From contig JANXLY010000043.1 in NCBI GenBank assembly GCA_025354885.1, positions 1 to 45,849 on the forward strand: DNA of 45,849 bases, given 5' to 3'. Source of the stretch: Acidobacteriota bacterium (lineage in GTDB: Bacteria > Acidobacteriota > Terriglobia > Bryobacterales > Bryobacteraceae). The translations under genes and the position numbers were made by a program. Positions within the stretch are counted from its first letter, which is position 1, and each line of letters opens with the position of its first letter. Positions 1 through 11,418 of this stretch are shown here, piece after piece. The notes below the pieces were generated by a model that was not told the origin of the DNA, did no database searches, and was given only the letters and a program-made list of their open reading frames with translations.

Positions 1-549
1 CTCGCGACCCAGCCCAAAAGGGACGCAAAGGAGGCTTCTAACAACGGAAAATCGACTTAGCGAGACTGGAAAAACCGGGGCGGCGAAATGCAACTGCAAA
101 GGGGCCTTGGATGACTGTTGCCATGCATAATTTAGGTGATACAACTCTTTTCCAATATGGATTTTGTCTTTAGTAGAACCAGGCGTTGGCAAATTCGCCG
201 AAACCAAAGTCCCACTTACTTTTTCATTGCCAATCGTCAGATCCATCACCGTCACATCGCGAGATACATAATTCATCACATAAGCTGTCTTGTCGTTTGA
301 GCTCAGGATAATGCCGCGCGGGTTCTTGCCGGTTGGAAGTTGCAGAACCCGCGTCGGGCTGGCCGGATCATTTTCAACACTGGTGGCTCCGGTGTTTGGG
401 TTGAATTTGATCTTTACGACAATGTTCGAAGCAGCGCTGACGACATAACCCTCGTCAGCATTCTTCTTCATCGCCAAGGCCCAGGGAACAGTAATGAATC
501 GTTTGGGAGTCGCCGTCTGCAGTGCGACGGCACGGTGCATGTTGATCGT
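1..549 (-). pseudogene. C-terminal remainder of the YVTN propeller gene after the in-frame TAG (cut by window start)
   Basis: Translating in the same frame past the TAG at 550-552 gives 183 open codons up to the window edge. They begin TINMHRAVALQTATPKRF and include a further blade (KNPRGIILSSNDKTAYVMNYVSRD). Near the edge comes LLCVPFGLGRE, which resembles the CxxCHPFGL segment of cytochrome-fused YVTN proteins. The first heme Cys and the axial His are not recognisable there, so the cytochrome part may also be degraded. No start codon with a ribosome-binding site is evident just after the TAG, so independent translation is unlikely. Identity as part of the same gene is well supported; calling it a pseudogene is an inference. 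Confidence 0.6.
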
Positions 550-1518
550 CTATCCAGCATCCTGCCGGGCATTCAAATCGATCACATGCAGCAGGCTCTG
601 CGTATTGACATCAAAACGGACAGGCCCATTCGGCGATGCGCCCGTGTTGGGTACAAAGGCATATCGCCCACGGATCGCAATGTTGTTGAGCTGGTTCGGG
701 TACGCTCCCGTTGTGAATTTGAAGTCAGCCTTAGTTACGGTCGCAGGCGCTGCAATCCTCTTCAGCGCATCGCCCGCAGCTTTGAAGCCGCTGTCCACCA
801 TTGGCTGCAGTGTAACTTCGCTCAACACAGTATCTGTAGCTGCCGAAATCACCGTCACCTTGCCAACCTTGGCGTCGTCAAAGCCATCTACCTTGCCCGG
901 CGCGGGCAGGGCAAGGAACTGAGTCACATAGACGGTTTCCTGATTGTCCTCGCCGCCTGTATTGGGAATCGCAATGCCACGCGGCTCAAAGCCAACGTCG
1001 CTAATGGTTTTCACAACCTGGTTGGTCGCGGTATCAATTACAGAAACGCTGTTCGAGCGCGCATTGGCTACGTAGAGCTTGCGTCCGCGCGGCGTAAGCG
1101 CGAGCGAATATGGCTCTGTGCCTACGGCAATCGTCGCGATGATGTTGTCGTAGCTATTCGCAATACGGTTTACAGCGATCACACTTACCGTGCCGCTGAT
1201 CGTATTTGCCACATACACTTTAGATCCATCTGGCGATACGGCAACGCCGTTCGGTTCTTCACCGACTCGTACTTCCGCCAGCTTTGCATTGGCCCCGCTG
1301 CGCGTGTCAAAAAGTGTGACGCTATTGTTGTCTGGATTGGCAACTGCCAATAGGCCGTCGTCAGCGCTCAATGCCAGCGGTTGTGAATTGGTCGAGCCAA
1401 CGAAGCGCGCAACTTCTTGCGCTTCGACTCTCGTGAATGGGACATTGGTCACAGAAAATGCTGCCCCGATCAGGAGCAGCACAAAAAGCAGAAGCCGGGA
1501 AAATCGGTTTTCAGTCAT
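550..1518 (-). CDS. YVTN beta-propeller repeat protein, N-terminal part up to an in-frame TAG
   Basis: Exported protein with a hydrophobic signal segment (about residues 8-22, rich in Leu/Val/Ile) followed by YVTN-type propeller blades. The recurring pattern is GxxPxGVAVSPDGSKVYVAN, then SGTVSVI; at least four blades are visible (about residues 45-190). The ATG at 1518 has a GAGG Shine-Dalgarno match a few bases upstream. The frame stops at a TAG (550-552), but the same frame stays open from 549 to the window start and still reads like this family, including another propeller blade. The stop is therefore probably a nonsense change (CAG to TAG is the simplest) or a sequencing error. Function is unknown; such propellers in Acidobacteria are usually periplasmic or surface proteins, often fused to cytochrome c domains. 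Confidence 0.75.
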   Translation of the reverse strand: MTENRFSRLLLFVLLLIGAAFSVTNVPFTRVEAQEVARFVGSTNSQPLALSADDGLLAVANPDNNSVTLFDTRSGANAKLAEVRVGEEPNGVAVSPDGSKVYVANTISGTVSVIAVNRIANSYDNIIATIAVGTEPYSLALTPRGRKLYVANARSNSVSVIDTATNQVVKTISDVGFEPRGIAIPNTGGEDNQETVYVTQFLALPAPGKVDGFDDAKVGKVTVISAATDTVLSEVTLQPMVDSGFKAAGDALKRIAAPATVTKADFKFTTGAYPNQLNNIAIRGRYAFVPNTGASPNGPVRFDVNTQSLLHVIDLNARQDAG

Positions 1519-1695
1519 GGAGTACCTCGTTTGGGCCAGAATTCATCAATGCGGTGGCAACAGATTCTATTTAGCGCCAGATCGCTCATGGAAAGCCTCT
1601 CCGTCAGGTCAGGAAAAGGTCAAGAAATAGTCATAACCCAGTAGGTCGCCGTTTCGTCCCAAGTCCCTTGGACATTTGCTGCTCGTAGGTGCAAC

Positions 1696-2841
1696 ATGAA
1701 AGCTATGCACCGCCTCCTGTTTGGTCTCGCGCTCACCAGCGCCTCCTCTGGCCTCTTTGCCCAATTCCCAGGCATGACCCTTCCACCCAGCGGTAACAAC
1801 CAGAAAGCCGCTGTCATTCAATACATTGGACCGGTGAGGATTAAACTCGAATATTCCAGTCCCGCAGTCCACGGTCCTGACGGCAAGGATCGGCGCGGTC
1901 AAATTTGGGGAAAACTCGTTCCCTACGGGCTTACCAACTTGGGATTTGGTAGTGGAAAGCCCGGCCCCTGGCGGGCCGGTGCCAACGAAAATACGGTCTT
2001 CGAAACTTCACATCCTGTTACCATCAACGGCAAAATGCTGCCCGCCGGTCGCTACGGCCTTCACATGATCGCCGGCGCCGAGGACTGGACGCTGATCTTC
2101 TCGAAGAATGACGCCTCCTGGGGCAGTTTCTTTTATGAAGAGTCCGCAGACGCGCTCCGCGTCACCGTCAAGCCACACAAGCACGACTACCGCGAATGGC
2201 TCACCTACGAGTTTCTGACCCGCAAACCACGCGAAGCCAGCCTCGAAATGCAATGGGAAGATCTCGCCGTGGGCTGGACCATTCAGGTTTCCAACGTCAA
2301 CGAAATCTACTTGACTGCATTGCGCAAGGAGTTGGGCAACACCCCTGGATTTTCCTGGCAGGGTTACCTCGCCGCTGTTCAGTTTTGCCTTCAGGAAAAG
2401 ACAAATCTTGAAGAGGCCCTTACCTGGGCCGAAGCTGCTGTCTCCATGCCATTTGTAGGCCAGGTCAATTTCAACACGCTTTCCACCAAGGCCCAGGTGC
2501 TGCGCCAGTTGAACCGTGTTGACGAAGCAAAGAAAGTGATGCAGACCGCAATCGAGCACCCCTCCACGACAGCCTTTGAAATCCACCGTTACGGTAGACA
2601 GGTCCTATCCGCAGGCAACAATCAGTATGCGCTCGAAGTGTTCTTGACGAATCAAAAGCGAAACGGAGACGCCTGGCCGGTCCACGTCGGTCTGGCGAGA
2701 GGCTACCAGCCTGTCGGCGATCTGAAGCAGGCCCTAAGTCACGCCCAGCTTGCCCTCAAACAGGCACCAGATGAATTGAATCGAACCACGCTCGAAGATC
2801 TCGTAAAAACACTTTCCGCAGATCTGAAAGCTAAGCCATAA
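1696..2841 (+). CDS. Secreted DUF2911 domain protein with TPR-like C-terminal half
   Basis: A 381-aa protein with a signal peptide (FGLALTSASSGLFAQ). A DUF2911 domain follows at about residues 45-165, with the typical segments KLEYSSPAVHGPDGKDRRG, IWGKLVPYG, WRAGANENTVFE and LPAGRYGLHMI. The C-terminal half (about 200-381) is helical, with TPR-like spacing (EEALTWAEAAVSMP, QLNRVDEAKKVMQTAIEHP, GDLKQALSHAQLALKQAPD). The molecular role of DUF2911 is unknown. The ATG at 1696 has AGGTG about 5 nt upstream. The 3' end overlaps the convergent rlmN gene by 11 bp (2831-2841), so the two mRNAs are complementary at their ends. Confidence 0.85.
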   Translation: MKAMHRLLFGLALTSASSGLFAQFPGMTLPPSGNNQKAAVIQYIGPVRIKLEYSSPAVHGPDGKDRRGQIWGKLVPYGLTNLGFGSGKPGPWRAGANENTVFETSHPVTINGKMLPAGRYGLHMIAGAEDWTLIFSKNDASWGSFFYEESADALRVTVKPHKHDYREWLTYEFLTRKPREASLEMQWEDLAVGWTIQVSNVNEIYLTALRKELGNTPGFSWQGYLAAVQFCLQEKTNLEEALTWAEAAVSMPFVGQVNFNTLSTKAQVLRQLNRVDEAKKVMQTAIEHPSTTAFEIHRYGRQVLSAGNNQYALEVFLTNQKRNGDAWPVHVGLARGYQPVGDLKQALSHAQLALKQAPDELNRTTLEDLVKTLSADLKAKP

Positions 2842-3862
2842 CCTGAACCAGCGAACTCTCCTGGTTCATCCGGTTCAATTGCCCGCAGGCAGCATAAATG
2901 TCCCGCCCGCGAGGCTTGCGTACATAGCAGGGAATGGACTGCATGATGATCTTCTGAAACCTGTCAACCCGCTCATCGCTTGGCGTTGTAAACGGAATTC
3001 CAGGCCCGGGGTTCAGCGGGATCAGGTTCATTTTGCAAGTCATTCCAGCCAGCAGTTTCACCACCCGCTCCGCATCTGCTTCGCTGTCGTTGAAGTCGCC
3101 CAGCATCACGTATTCAAAAAAGATGTGCTCTTTCGGTTTGAGTGGAAAACGCCTGCAGGTCTCAAGCAGTTCTGCCAGATGCCACTTCTGCGTAATCGGC
3201 ATGATTTCCATGCGCTGTTCTTCGCTGGATGCATTCAGACTGATTGCCAGACGAGGCCGTATCTTGGCGCGACCCAGTTCCTCAATCTTCGGAATCAACC
3301 CCGATGTCGAGAGACAAATGCGCCTTTCGCCCATACCGATCCCGCGTTGATCCACCAGAATCCTGGTCGCCTTCAGCACGTTGTCCAGATTCATCAGCGG
3401 CTCGCCTTGGCCCATCATCACGATATTCATCGTGCGGTTCTTCGGAGCAAGATCATGCCGATGCATGACATGCAGTACTTGACCCACAATTTCGCCCGCC
3501 GTCAGATTTCGCTCCAGTCCCATCAAGGCGGTCAGGCAAAACTTGCAATCTACTGGACACCCCACCTGCGATGAAATGCAGATCGTATCGCGGCTACCCT
3601 CCGTCATGAAAACGGTTTCGACGGTTTTGCCATCCGCGAGTTGCATCAGATATCGAACAGTGCCGTCGCTGCTTTCATAGCGCGCTGATTCCTTGAGTTC
3701 CCCTGGCTGGAATGCAAAGCGCAAAGATTCCGGCATAACGCTTGCATCAAAGCTGCGTTGCGCATAAACAGAATCGAAAATGCGCCGGGCATGGAATTTT
3801 GAATATTGCGGGGCCAGAGCGGCTTCGATATCAGCTAGCTCCATCCCAATCAGATCAGGCAC
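2831..3862 (-). CDS. rlmN: Dual-specificity RNA methyltransferase RlmN (radical SAM)
   Basis: A 343-aa protein of the usual RlmN length. RlmN methylates C2 of A2503 in 23S rRNA and A37 in some tRNAs, using radical SAM chemistry with a methylated Cys intermediate. The radical SAM cluster motif CxxxCxxC is at residues 102, 106 and 109 (GCPVDCKFCLTALMGLERNL). MGQGEPLMN and the family signature around RLAISLNAS are present, and the conserved second catalytic Cys lies in GRDIYAACGQL near the C-terminus. The start taken is GTG at 3862; a GATAAT box lies six bases upstream (3869-3874), so the mRNA may be leaderless. An ATG six codons in is the alternative. The gene is monocistronic as far as can be seen. 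Confidence 0.95.
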   Translation of the reverse strand: MPDLIGMELADIEAALAPQYSKFHARRIFDSVYAQRSFDASVMPESLRFAFQPGELKESARYESSDGTVRYLMQLADGKTVETVFMTEGSRDTICISSQVGCPVDCKFCLTALMGLERNLTAGEIVGQVLHVMHRHDLAPKNRTMNIVMMGQGEPLMNLDNVLKATRILVDQRGIGMGERRICLSTSGLIPKIEELGRAKIRPRLAISLNASSEEQRMEIMPITQKWHLAELLETCRRFPLKPKEHIFFEYVMLGDFNDSEADAERVVKLLAGMTCKMNLIPLNPGPGIPFTTPSDERVDRFQKIIMQSIPCYVRKPRGRDIYAACGQLNRMNQESSLVQVMA

Positions 3863-3902
3863 ATTCCTATTATCGCGATGCAGCGCCGCTGCCGTCCAAT
3901 TC

Positions 3903-5334
3903 TTAGCTCAGCGCCCCTTCGAGCACATGCCCATGCACATCAGTCAATCGCCGCTGCAGGCCGTTGTGATACCAGGTCAGGCTCTTATGGTCGAGGCCCA
4001 GCAGATGCAGGATCGTCGCGTGGAAATCGTAAATCGTAACCGGATTTTCCACTGCCTTGTAGCCCATCTCATCGGTTGCTCCGTAACTGAAACCCTTCTT
4101 TAATCCCGGCCCAACGAGAAACGAAGTAAAGCCCTCAGGATTGTGATCACGCCCACCTTCGCCAAGACCCTGACTGATCGGCAAGCGCCCGAACTCAGTC
4201 GTAAATACCACCAGCGTGTCCTCAAGCAGTCCGCGCTGTTTCAGATCGCGAAGCAGCGCGGCAGTTGGCTGGTCGAGAATGGCGGCATTGGTATTGTGAT
4301 TGGTAACAAGATCCTCATGAGCATCCCAATTGACCCGCGGTGCCCCGAAGTGCCCGCCATTGTAGAGCTGGATACATCGAACACCCTTCTCCACCAGGCG
4401 TCTCGCCAGCAGGCAGTTGTAGCCGTATTCTCGTGTCACGGGATTGTTGATACCGTAGCTCTCGCGCGTGGCCTCACTCTCCCCACGGATGTCGGTCACA
4501 TCGGGCGCGCTCAATTGCATTTTGGCGGCCAGCTCATAAGCCTTAATTCGCGATACCAGCGCATCCTCTCCAGGATGCTGCTTGAGATGCTCTTCATTGA
4601 GTTCCGTTAGCAGATCATAAGAAGCTGCCTGCGTGCCTGCGCTGACAGAAGCGCCCGGTCGTAAATCAGCGATCGGCGCTCGTTGATCTCCAAAAATTAC
4701 TCCTTGATGCGACGCTGGCAGGAAGCCATTTCCCCAATTTGCGACGCCACAGGGTGGAAATCCCCTCCGGTCTGGCAGCACGACAAACGAAGGCAGATTC
4801 TTGTTCTCCGAGCCAAGCCCGTAACTCACCCACGATCCGATGGAAGGAAAGCCCTGAAAGATAAATCCCGTCGACATCTGAAACAGCGCAGGCCCGTGGG
4901 CATTACTCCGTGACACCATCGAATGGAAAAATGTCATCTCGTCAACCAACTCACCCATCTTGGGCAAAAGGTCAGAAACGTACTTGCCACTCTTACCCTT
5001 TGCTGCAAACTTCCATGGCGACTTCATCACCGTTCCGCGATGCCCGAAAAATGGCGTGATGGCGTTGGCACCCTTGGTCTCTTGTCCATCGTGTTTGGCC
5101 AGCGCCGGCTTGTAGTCAAAAGAATCGATCGCACTAAATCCGCCAGGCAAAAAGATCATGATGATGTTCTTGGCCTTGGGGGCGAAATCAGGCTTGGGTT
5201 CTCGTAGTTTGCCACTCGCTGCTTCGAGCGAATCCTGAGCCAGCATCTGCGTTAGTGCAAGCCCGGCTAAGCCGCCGCCCATCTCCCACAGAGCTTGTCG
5301 GCGGGTTAGCGGCACTTGTTGCGTTATGCAGTTT

Positions 5335-5351
<17 letters not shown>
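3903..5351 (-). CDS. DUF1501 domain protein (sulfatase-like, Tat-exported)
   Basis: A 482-aa DUF1501 protein. The N-terminus carries a twin-arginine-like signal (TRRQALWEMGGGLAGLALTQ). The body has the family hallmarks KNIIMIFLPGGFSAIDSFDYKP, the SRSNAHGPALFQMSTG segment, VVFTTEFGRLPISQG and GRDHNPEGFTSFLVG. The fold is alkaline-phosphatase/sulfatase-like, but no activity has been established for the family. It overlaps the end of the upstream DUF1553 gene by 17 bp (5335-5351), so the two are almost certainly translated from one mRNA. This cytochrome/DUF1549/DUF1553 plus DUF1501 pairing is a standard module in Planctomycetes and Bryobacterales. Confidence 0.93.
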
Positions 5352-8055
<2,704 letters not shown>

Positions 8056-8237
8056 GTTGATTTAACCCTCTGGTTTAACACAATTGAGCGGCCTGCTGTT
8101 TCTTCAGCATTTTCTAATCCAAGAATGAGCCTGAAGGGGTGAAGTTGGGCTGGCTGTGATTTTTGGGCTCCTTTCGATGGTTTTTGAGTTGGTTTTTTCG
8201 GTAGCAAGGGGGGCATCGTCGTCGGCGCGGTGGGAAT

Positions 8238-8326
8238 GTGGAAATCGCACAGCGCGATTTCCAAGGGCGGGGGAAAACGAAGGGAAACCTGGTTTTCCTT
8301 CGTTTTCCAGGGCCCGCCATTTCCAC
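8238..8326. repeat. Nested palindromes inside the IS element, downstream of the transposase
   Basis: Three inverted repeats lie together. GTGGAAAT at 8238-8245 pairs with ATTTCCAC at 8319-8326. GGAAATCGC pairs with GCGATTTCC within 8240-8262. GGAAAACGAAGG (8272-8283) pairs with CCTTCGTTTTCC (8297-8308) around an ACCTGG-containing loop. The transcript could fold into a long branched hairpin. It may be a transcription barrier or terminator for the transposase mRNA, or a structural end feature of the element; the sequence alone does not decide. Confidence 0.6.
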
Positions 8327-8355
8327 CGCGCTCCCCGTGTTCTCCTCGGAGTTTT

Positions 8356-9612
8356 TCATGCGGTTTTGCGCTCCTGGCGGAAGCCCAGGAAAAGTTGGCA
8401 CTTTGCTTTTTGCATGCGCCGGGCCGACTCGGTGTCGCTGTGCTGCTGGGCCATGCGGTCCAGACTCTCGATACTGAGGCCGGACTTGAGATAGTGTTCC
8501 CCTTGGGGCAAGGCGCTCTCGAGTGCGCGCAAGATTTCCCACGGCGTGGCGTAACGCCGGTACACAAACTTTTCTTTGCCCTGCGCATCCCTGATCCGCT
8601 CCGGCTGGCCACAGGGACGATGGAAGTTCAGATAGGGATTGAAGTCCCGCCGATAGAACGCATCGATGTCCGCAGCGTGCTTCTGCTCGATGTAGCCGTA
8701 ACCCATGTGCTTGCGAATCACCGCTCCGTTTTTGGATTCCACCAGGCCGTTGTCGTTGCTCCGGCGCGGGCGCGATTTGGTTTGCTCGATCAACATTCTC
8801 TTCAGCAGACCCGCCACCGAGTCGTTGATGAATTCCGAGCCGTTGTCGGAATCAAAGCCCCGGATCAAAAACGGAAACTGTGCCAGAATCGCCTGTAAAA
8901 TCGGCTCCAAATGCGCTTGACTGATAGCCGCGACCGAGCCCACCACTTGCCACTGCGTCACCTCGTCCACCGCGTTGATGTGATACACGCCCTGGATGCC
9001 GTCCAGGTCTCCTTGATGCACGGTGTCGAACCGGATGTAGCCCGGACGGCCTTGCGGATCGGGCTTGCGCCGCTCGCCAATGGACACTTGCACCGCGCGT
9101 GTCTTGGTGTAGTTCAGACGCCGCTCGCGATAGCGCGGACGACGGCGCAAGTTGTAAATGTGCGCCACCGAGATGCTTGCCAGGCGCTCGTAGGCGGCGT
9201 GCTGGTATTGCTCGAACTCACGTTGCAAGATCTTCTTGGTGGCCGGGCCGGAGAGCGTCTCGTGTGCTTCGTCCAGTTCGGCCAGCAGTTCCAGGTCGGC
9301 CCGTGTGAAGCGGCCAGGAAACTTGTGGCGCCTATGCTTCACTTCCTTCACCTCGCTGTGTTCCAGATACCGAGCGATCCACCGGGTCACTTGCGCCCGG
9401 CTTCGTCCGGTCATTTTGCCGATGTAGCCCCGCAGTAATCCGCGCCCCGATTTACCTTGCGTGCGGTATTGTTGGCCCTGCAACACCTGTGTGACCCACT
9501 CGTACATTTCCTCGCGTTGTTTCCCTTCAAACTCCAGTGGCTCGGTTGCCTCTACCAGCGCCCCGATCTGCTCCAGGCTCAGCGTTTCTCCAGCCTTCAT
9601 ACGGATGATCAA
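8356..9612 (-). CDS. Integrase-core (DDE) transposase, ISNCY/IS481-like
   Basis: A 418-aa transposase. The N-terminal third holds helix-turn-helix-like DNA-binding segments (GYIGKMTGRSRAQVTRWIARYL, about 60-85). The rve-type catalytic core has the expected acidic residues: Asp in RFDTVHQGD (about 195), Asp in GFDSDNGSEF (about 255) and Glu in GLVESKNG (about 291). YLNFHRPCGQPE follows, as in many integrase-type transposases. Full length with no visible frameshift, so it could be active. The start may be the ATG at 9612 or the in-frame ATG four codons later. It is the only gene of the element. Family assignment to the IS1202-like part of ISNCY is a guess from the overall layout. Confidence 0.85.
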   Translation of the reverse strand: MIIRMKAGETLSLEQIGALVEATEPLEFEGKQREEMYEWVTQVLQGQQYRTQGKSGRGLLRGYIGKMTGRSRAQVTRWIARYLEHSEVKEVKHRRHKFPGRFTRADLELLAELDEAHETLSGPATKKILQREFEQYQHAAYERLASISVAHIYNLRRRPRYRERRLNYTKTRAVQVSIGERRKPDPQGRPGYIRFDTVHQGDLDGIQGVYHINAVDEVTQWQVVGSVAAISQAHLEPILQAILAQFPFLIRGFDSDNGSEFINDSVAGLLKRMLIEQTKSRPRRSNDNGLVESKNGAVIRKHMGYGYIEQKHAADIDAFYRRDFNPYLNFHRPCGQPERIRDAQGKEKFVYRRYATPWEILRALESALPQGEHYLKSGLSIESLDRMAQQHSDTESARRMQKAKCQLFLGFRQERKTA

Positions 9613-9705
9613 TCCCCAGCATCCACCATCCCTCCTTCAGGCTCATCCTGCATTAGACAAGACTTCTTCTGCGAGACTCGCTCAGGATTTGAGATACTGC
9701 GATGG

Positions 9706-11418
9706 GTGAGCGTAACGATTCGCGGACAGTACGAACTGCAGCAGGAGATTGGCTCCGGTGGCATGGGCAAGGTCTATCAGGCCAAAGACCTGAAGCTCAA
9801 TCGCAGTGTCGCCATCAAGCGCCTGCTTGCTGCAGGAAACAGCAGCGAAGATAAGCGTCGTCGATTCATCATCGAAGCACAGGCCGCCTCTGCCCTCAAT
9901 CATCCCAATATCATCACCATCTTCGACATCATCGAAGAAAACGGTGCCGACTATATGGTCATGGAACTGCTGCCCGGCAAGACTCTTCAGGAATTGATAC
10001 CCCGCACTGGCCTCCGTTCTCCCATGGTCATCGGCTATGGCGTGCAGATTTCCGATGGTCTCGCTACCGCCCACCAAGCCGGAATCATCCACCGCGATCT
10101 CAAGCCCGGCAACATCATGATCTCGGATCGCGGCATCGCCAAGATTCTCGATTTCGGCCTGGCCAAACTCACAGAAACCACCGCTCCCGATGATCCCGAT
10201 GCCACCAGCGAAGCTGCTCTTACCGTAGAGGGTGCCATCATGGGCACTCTTTCTTACATGTCACCCGAACAGGCCCAGGGCAAAAAAGTGGATGCCCGCT
10301 CCGACATCTTCTCCTTTGGCGCAGTACTTTACGAGATGGCTTGTGGCGTGCGCGCCTTCGCCGGCGATAGCAGCGCCCTGATTCTCACAAGTGTTTTGCG
10401 CGATGAACCCCGCAGCCTTCTCGATCTCGCTTCCGACATTCCTCCAGAGCTCGAACGCACAATCTGGAAGTGCCTCCGCAAGGATCCCGAACAGCGCTGG
10501 CAGACAATGGACGAGCTTCACAAAGCGCTCCTTGCCCTCTACACCGTGAGCGAATCTGGTGTCTTGTACCGCGTCCGAACAACAGCCCCGGAATCTGTTT
10601 CCATTGCTGCTCCCACTCCGTCCCTTCCAGCCCGTTCTTCACTCAACAAGACTCCTGTCGCCTTGGGCCTCGGCCTCATGCTCGTATTGATCTTCGGTGG
10701 AATTATCTGGTGGAATCTGCAACCCGGCTCAAAGCCAAACACCGAAATCCCAAACATTCCGACAACAATAGCTGAGCCTCCTCAGCCTGTTGCCAAAGAC
10801 CTTCTGACGAACAACGACATCGCCGACATGGTGAAGGCCAAAGTTCCCGAGTCCCTGATTCTCAGCCAGATGCGGAATTCGAAAACAGACTTCGATCTCT
10901 CAAGCGACGGTGTTATTGAACTCGTGAAAGGCGGAGTCTCGGAAAAACTCATCGAGGCGATGCGTGATCCAAAGAAGGTCAGTGTCGCGATTGCCCCGCC
11001 TCCATCTCCTGCCAGGCCGGAAGTTACCGCACCCGAGCCTGCCAAAGCAATTCTTGTTGCCGACGCTACGCCCATTTCGATTGCTCTCGATCAGGACATC
11101 CCGTCCGACGCAGAGCCCGGTACCGATCTCCTGTTCGTCGTGAAAGAAGACGTCAAAGTGGATGGGCAAATTGTCATTGTTCGCGGGGCAAGCGTCAAAG
11201 GAAAAGTGGCAGAGCGTCCCCGCCGTAAGATGATCGGTTCTCAACGAATGACCTATCGTCTGGTTGAAGTCACTACCGTCGCCGGCACAATGCTGAAACT
11301 GCGTCGTGCGGACAGACCCTTTGATAACGCGAGCAGACGAAAGAATTTTGCGGCGGAAAAGGGCGGCACTTTTGTCGCCTACATCGACGGCGATCAGTCT
11401 CTAGCGATTGGCCGCTAG
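9706..11418 (+). CDS. Transmembrane Hanks-type Ser/Thr protein kinase
   Basis: A receptor-like kinase of about 570 aa. The glycine-rich loop is IGSGGMGKVYQA, with catalytic Lys38 in VAIKRLL, HRDLKPGN at about 129-136, DFGLAK at 149-154, and the activation segment GTLSYMSPEQAQGKKVDARSD. A single transmembrane helix (LGLMLVLIFGGIIWWNL, about residues 322-340) separates it from the C-terminal part. That part holds a helical module (about 365-422, LTNNDIADMVKAKVPESLI ... GVSEKLIEAMRD) and a beta-rich end (about 450-532). The frame is open upstream to 9457, but that stretch overlaps the IS. I place the start at GTG 9706, just before the kinase domain and 7 nt after a GATACT box. The 3' end overlaps the convergent caspase gene by 18 bp. 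It probably phosphorylates local signalling or envelope proteins. Confidence 0.92.
   Translation: MSVTIRGQYELQQEIGSGGMGKVYQAKDLKLNRSVAIKRLLAAGNSSEDKRRRFIIEAQAASALNHPNIITIFDIIEENGADYMVMELLPGKTLQELIPRTGLRSPMVIGYGVQISDGLATAHQAGIIHRDLKPGNIMISDRGIAKILDFGLAKLTETTAPDDPDATSEAALTVEGAIMGTLSYMSPEQAQGKKVDARSDIFSFGAVLYEMACGVRAFAGDSSALILTSVLRDEPRSLLDLASDIPPELERTIWKCLRKDPEQRWQTMDELHKALLALYTVSESGVLYRVRTTAPESVSIAAPTPSLPARSSLNKTPVALGLGLMLVLIFGGIIWWNLQPGSKPNTEIPNIPTTIAEPPQPVAKDLLTNNDIADMVKAKVPESLILSQMRNSKTDFDLSSDGVIELVKGGVSEKLIEAMRDPKKVSVAIAPPPSPARPEVTAPEPAKAILVADATPISIALDQDIPSDAEPGTDLLFVVKEDVKVDGQIVIVRGASVKGKVAERPRRKMIGSQRMTYRLVEVTTVAGTMLKLRRADRPFDNASRRKNFAAEKGGTFVAYIDGDQSLAIGR

Larger units (their letters stand above)
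8125..9646 (-). mobile_element. IS-like element (about 1.5 kb) bounded by 13-bp inverted repeats
   Basis: A 13-bp perfect inverted repeat, ATGAGCCTGAAGG at 8125-8137 and its complement at 9634-9646, brackets a single DDE transposase gene (8356-9612). I found no clear target-site duplication directly outside the repeats, so the exact ends are provisional. Between the transposase stop and the left end lies a dense set of nested palindromes (8238-8326). The element sits between the DUF1553 operon and the Ser/Thr kinase. Its right end is only about 60 bp upstream of the proposed kinase start, so it may have replaced or altered the kinase promoter. Confidence 0.6.

Noticed and set aside
340..1353. 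Long plus-strand open frame opposite the YVTN propeller gene
   Set aside because: Antisense of a clear coding region; composition is Arg/Cys/His-rich with no signal, motif or ribosome-binding site.
2879..3574. Plus-strand open frames opposite rlmN
   Set aside because: Shadow of a highly conserved gene; no protein-like features.
9457..9705. Upstream extension of the kinase frame
   Set aside because: It lies inside the IS element and has no kinase-like sequence. The GTG at 9706 directly precedes the kinase domain.
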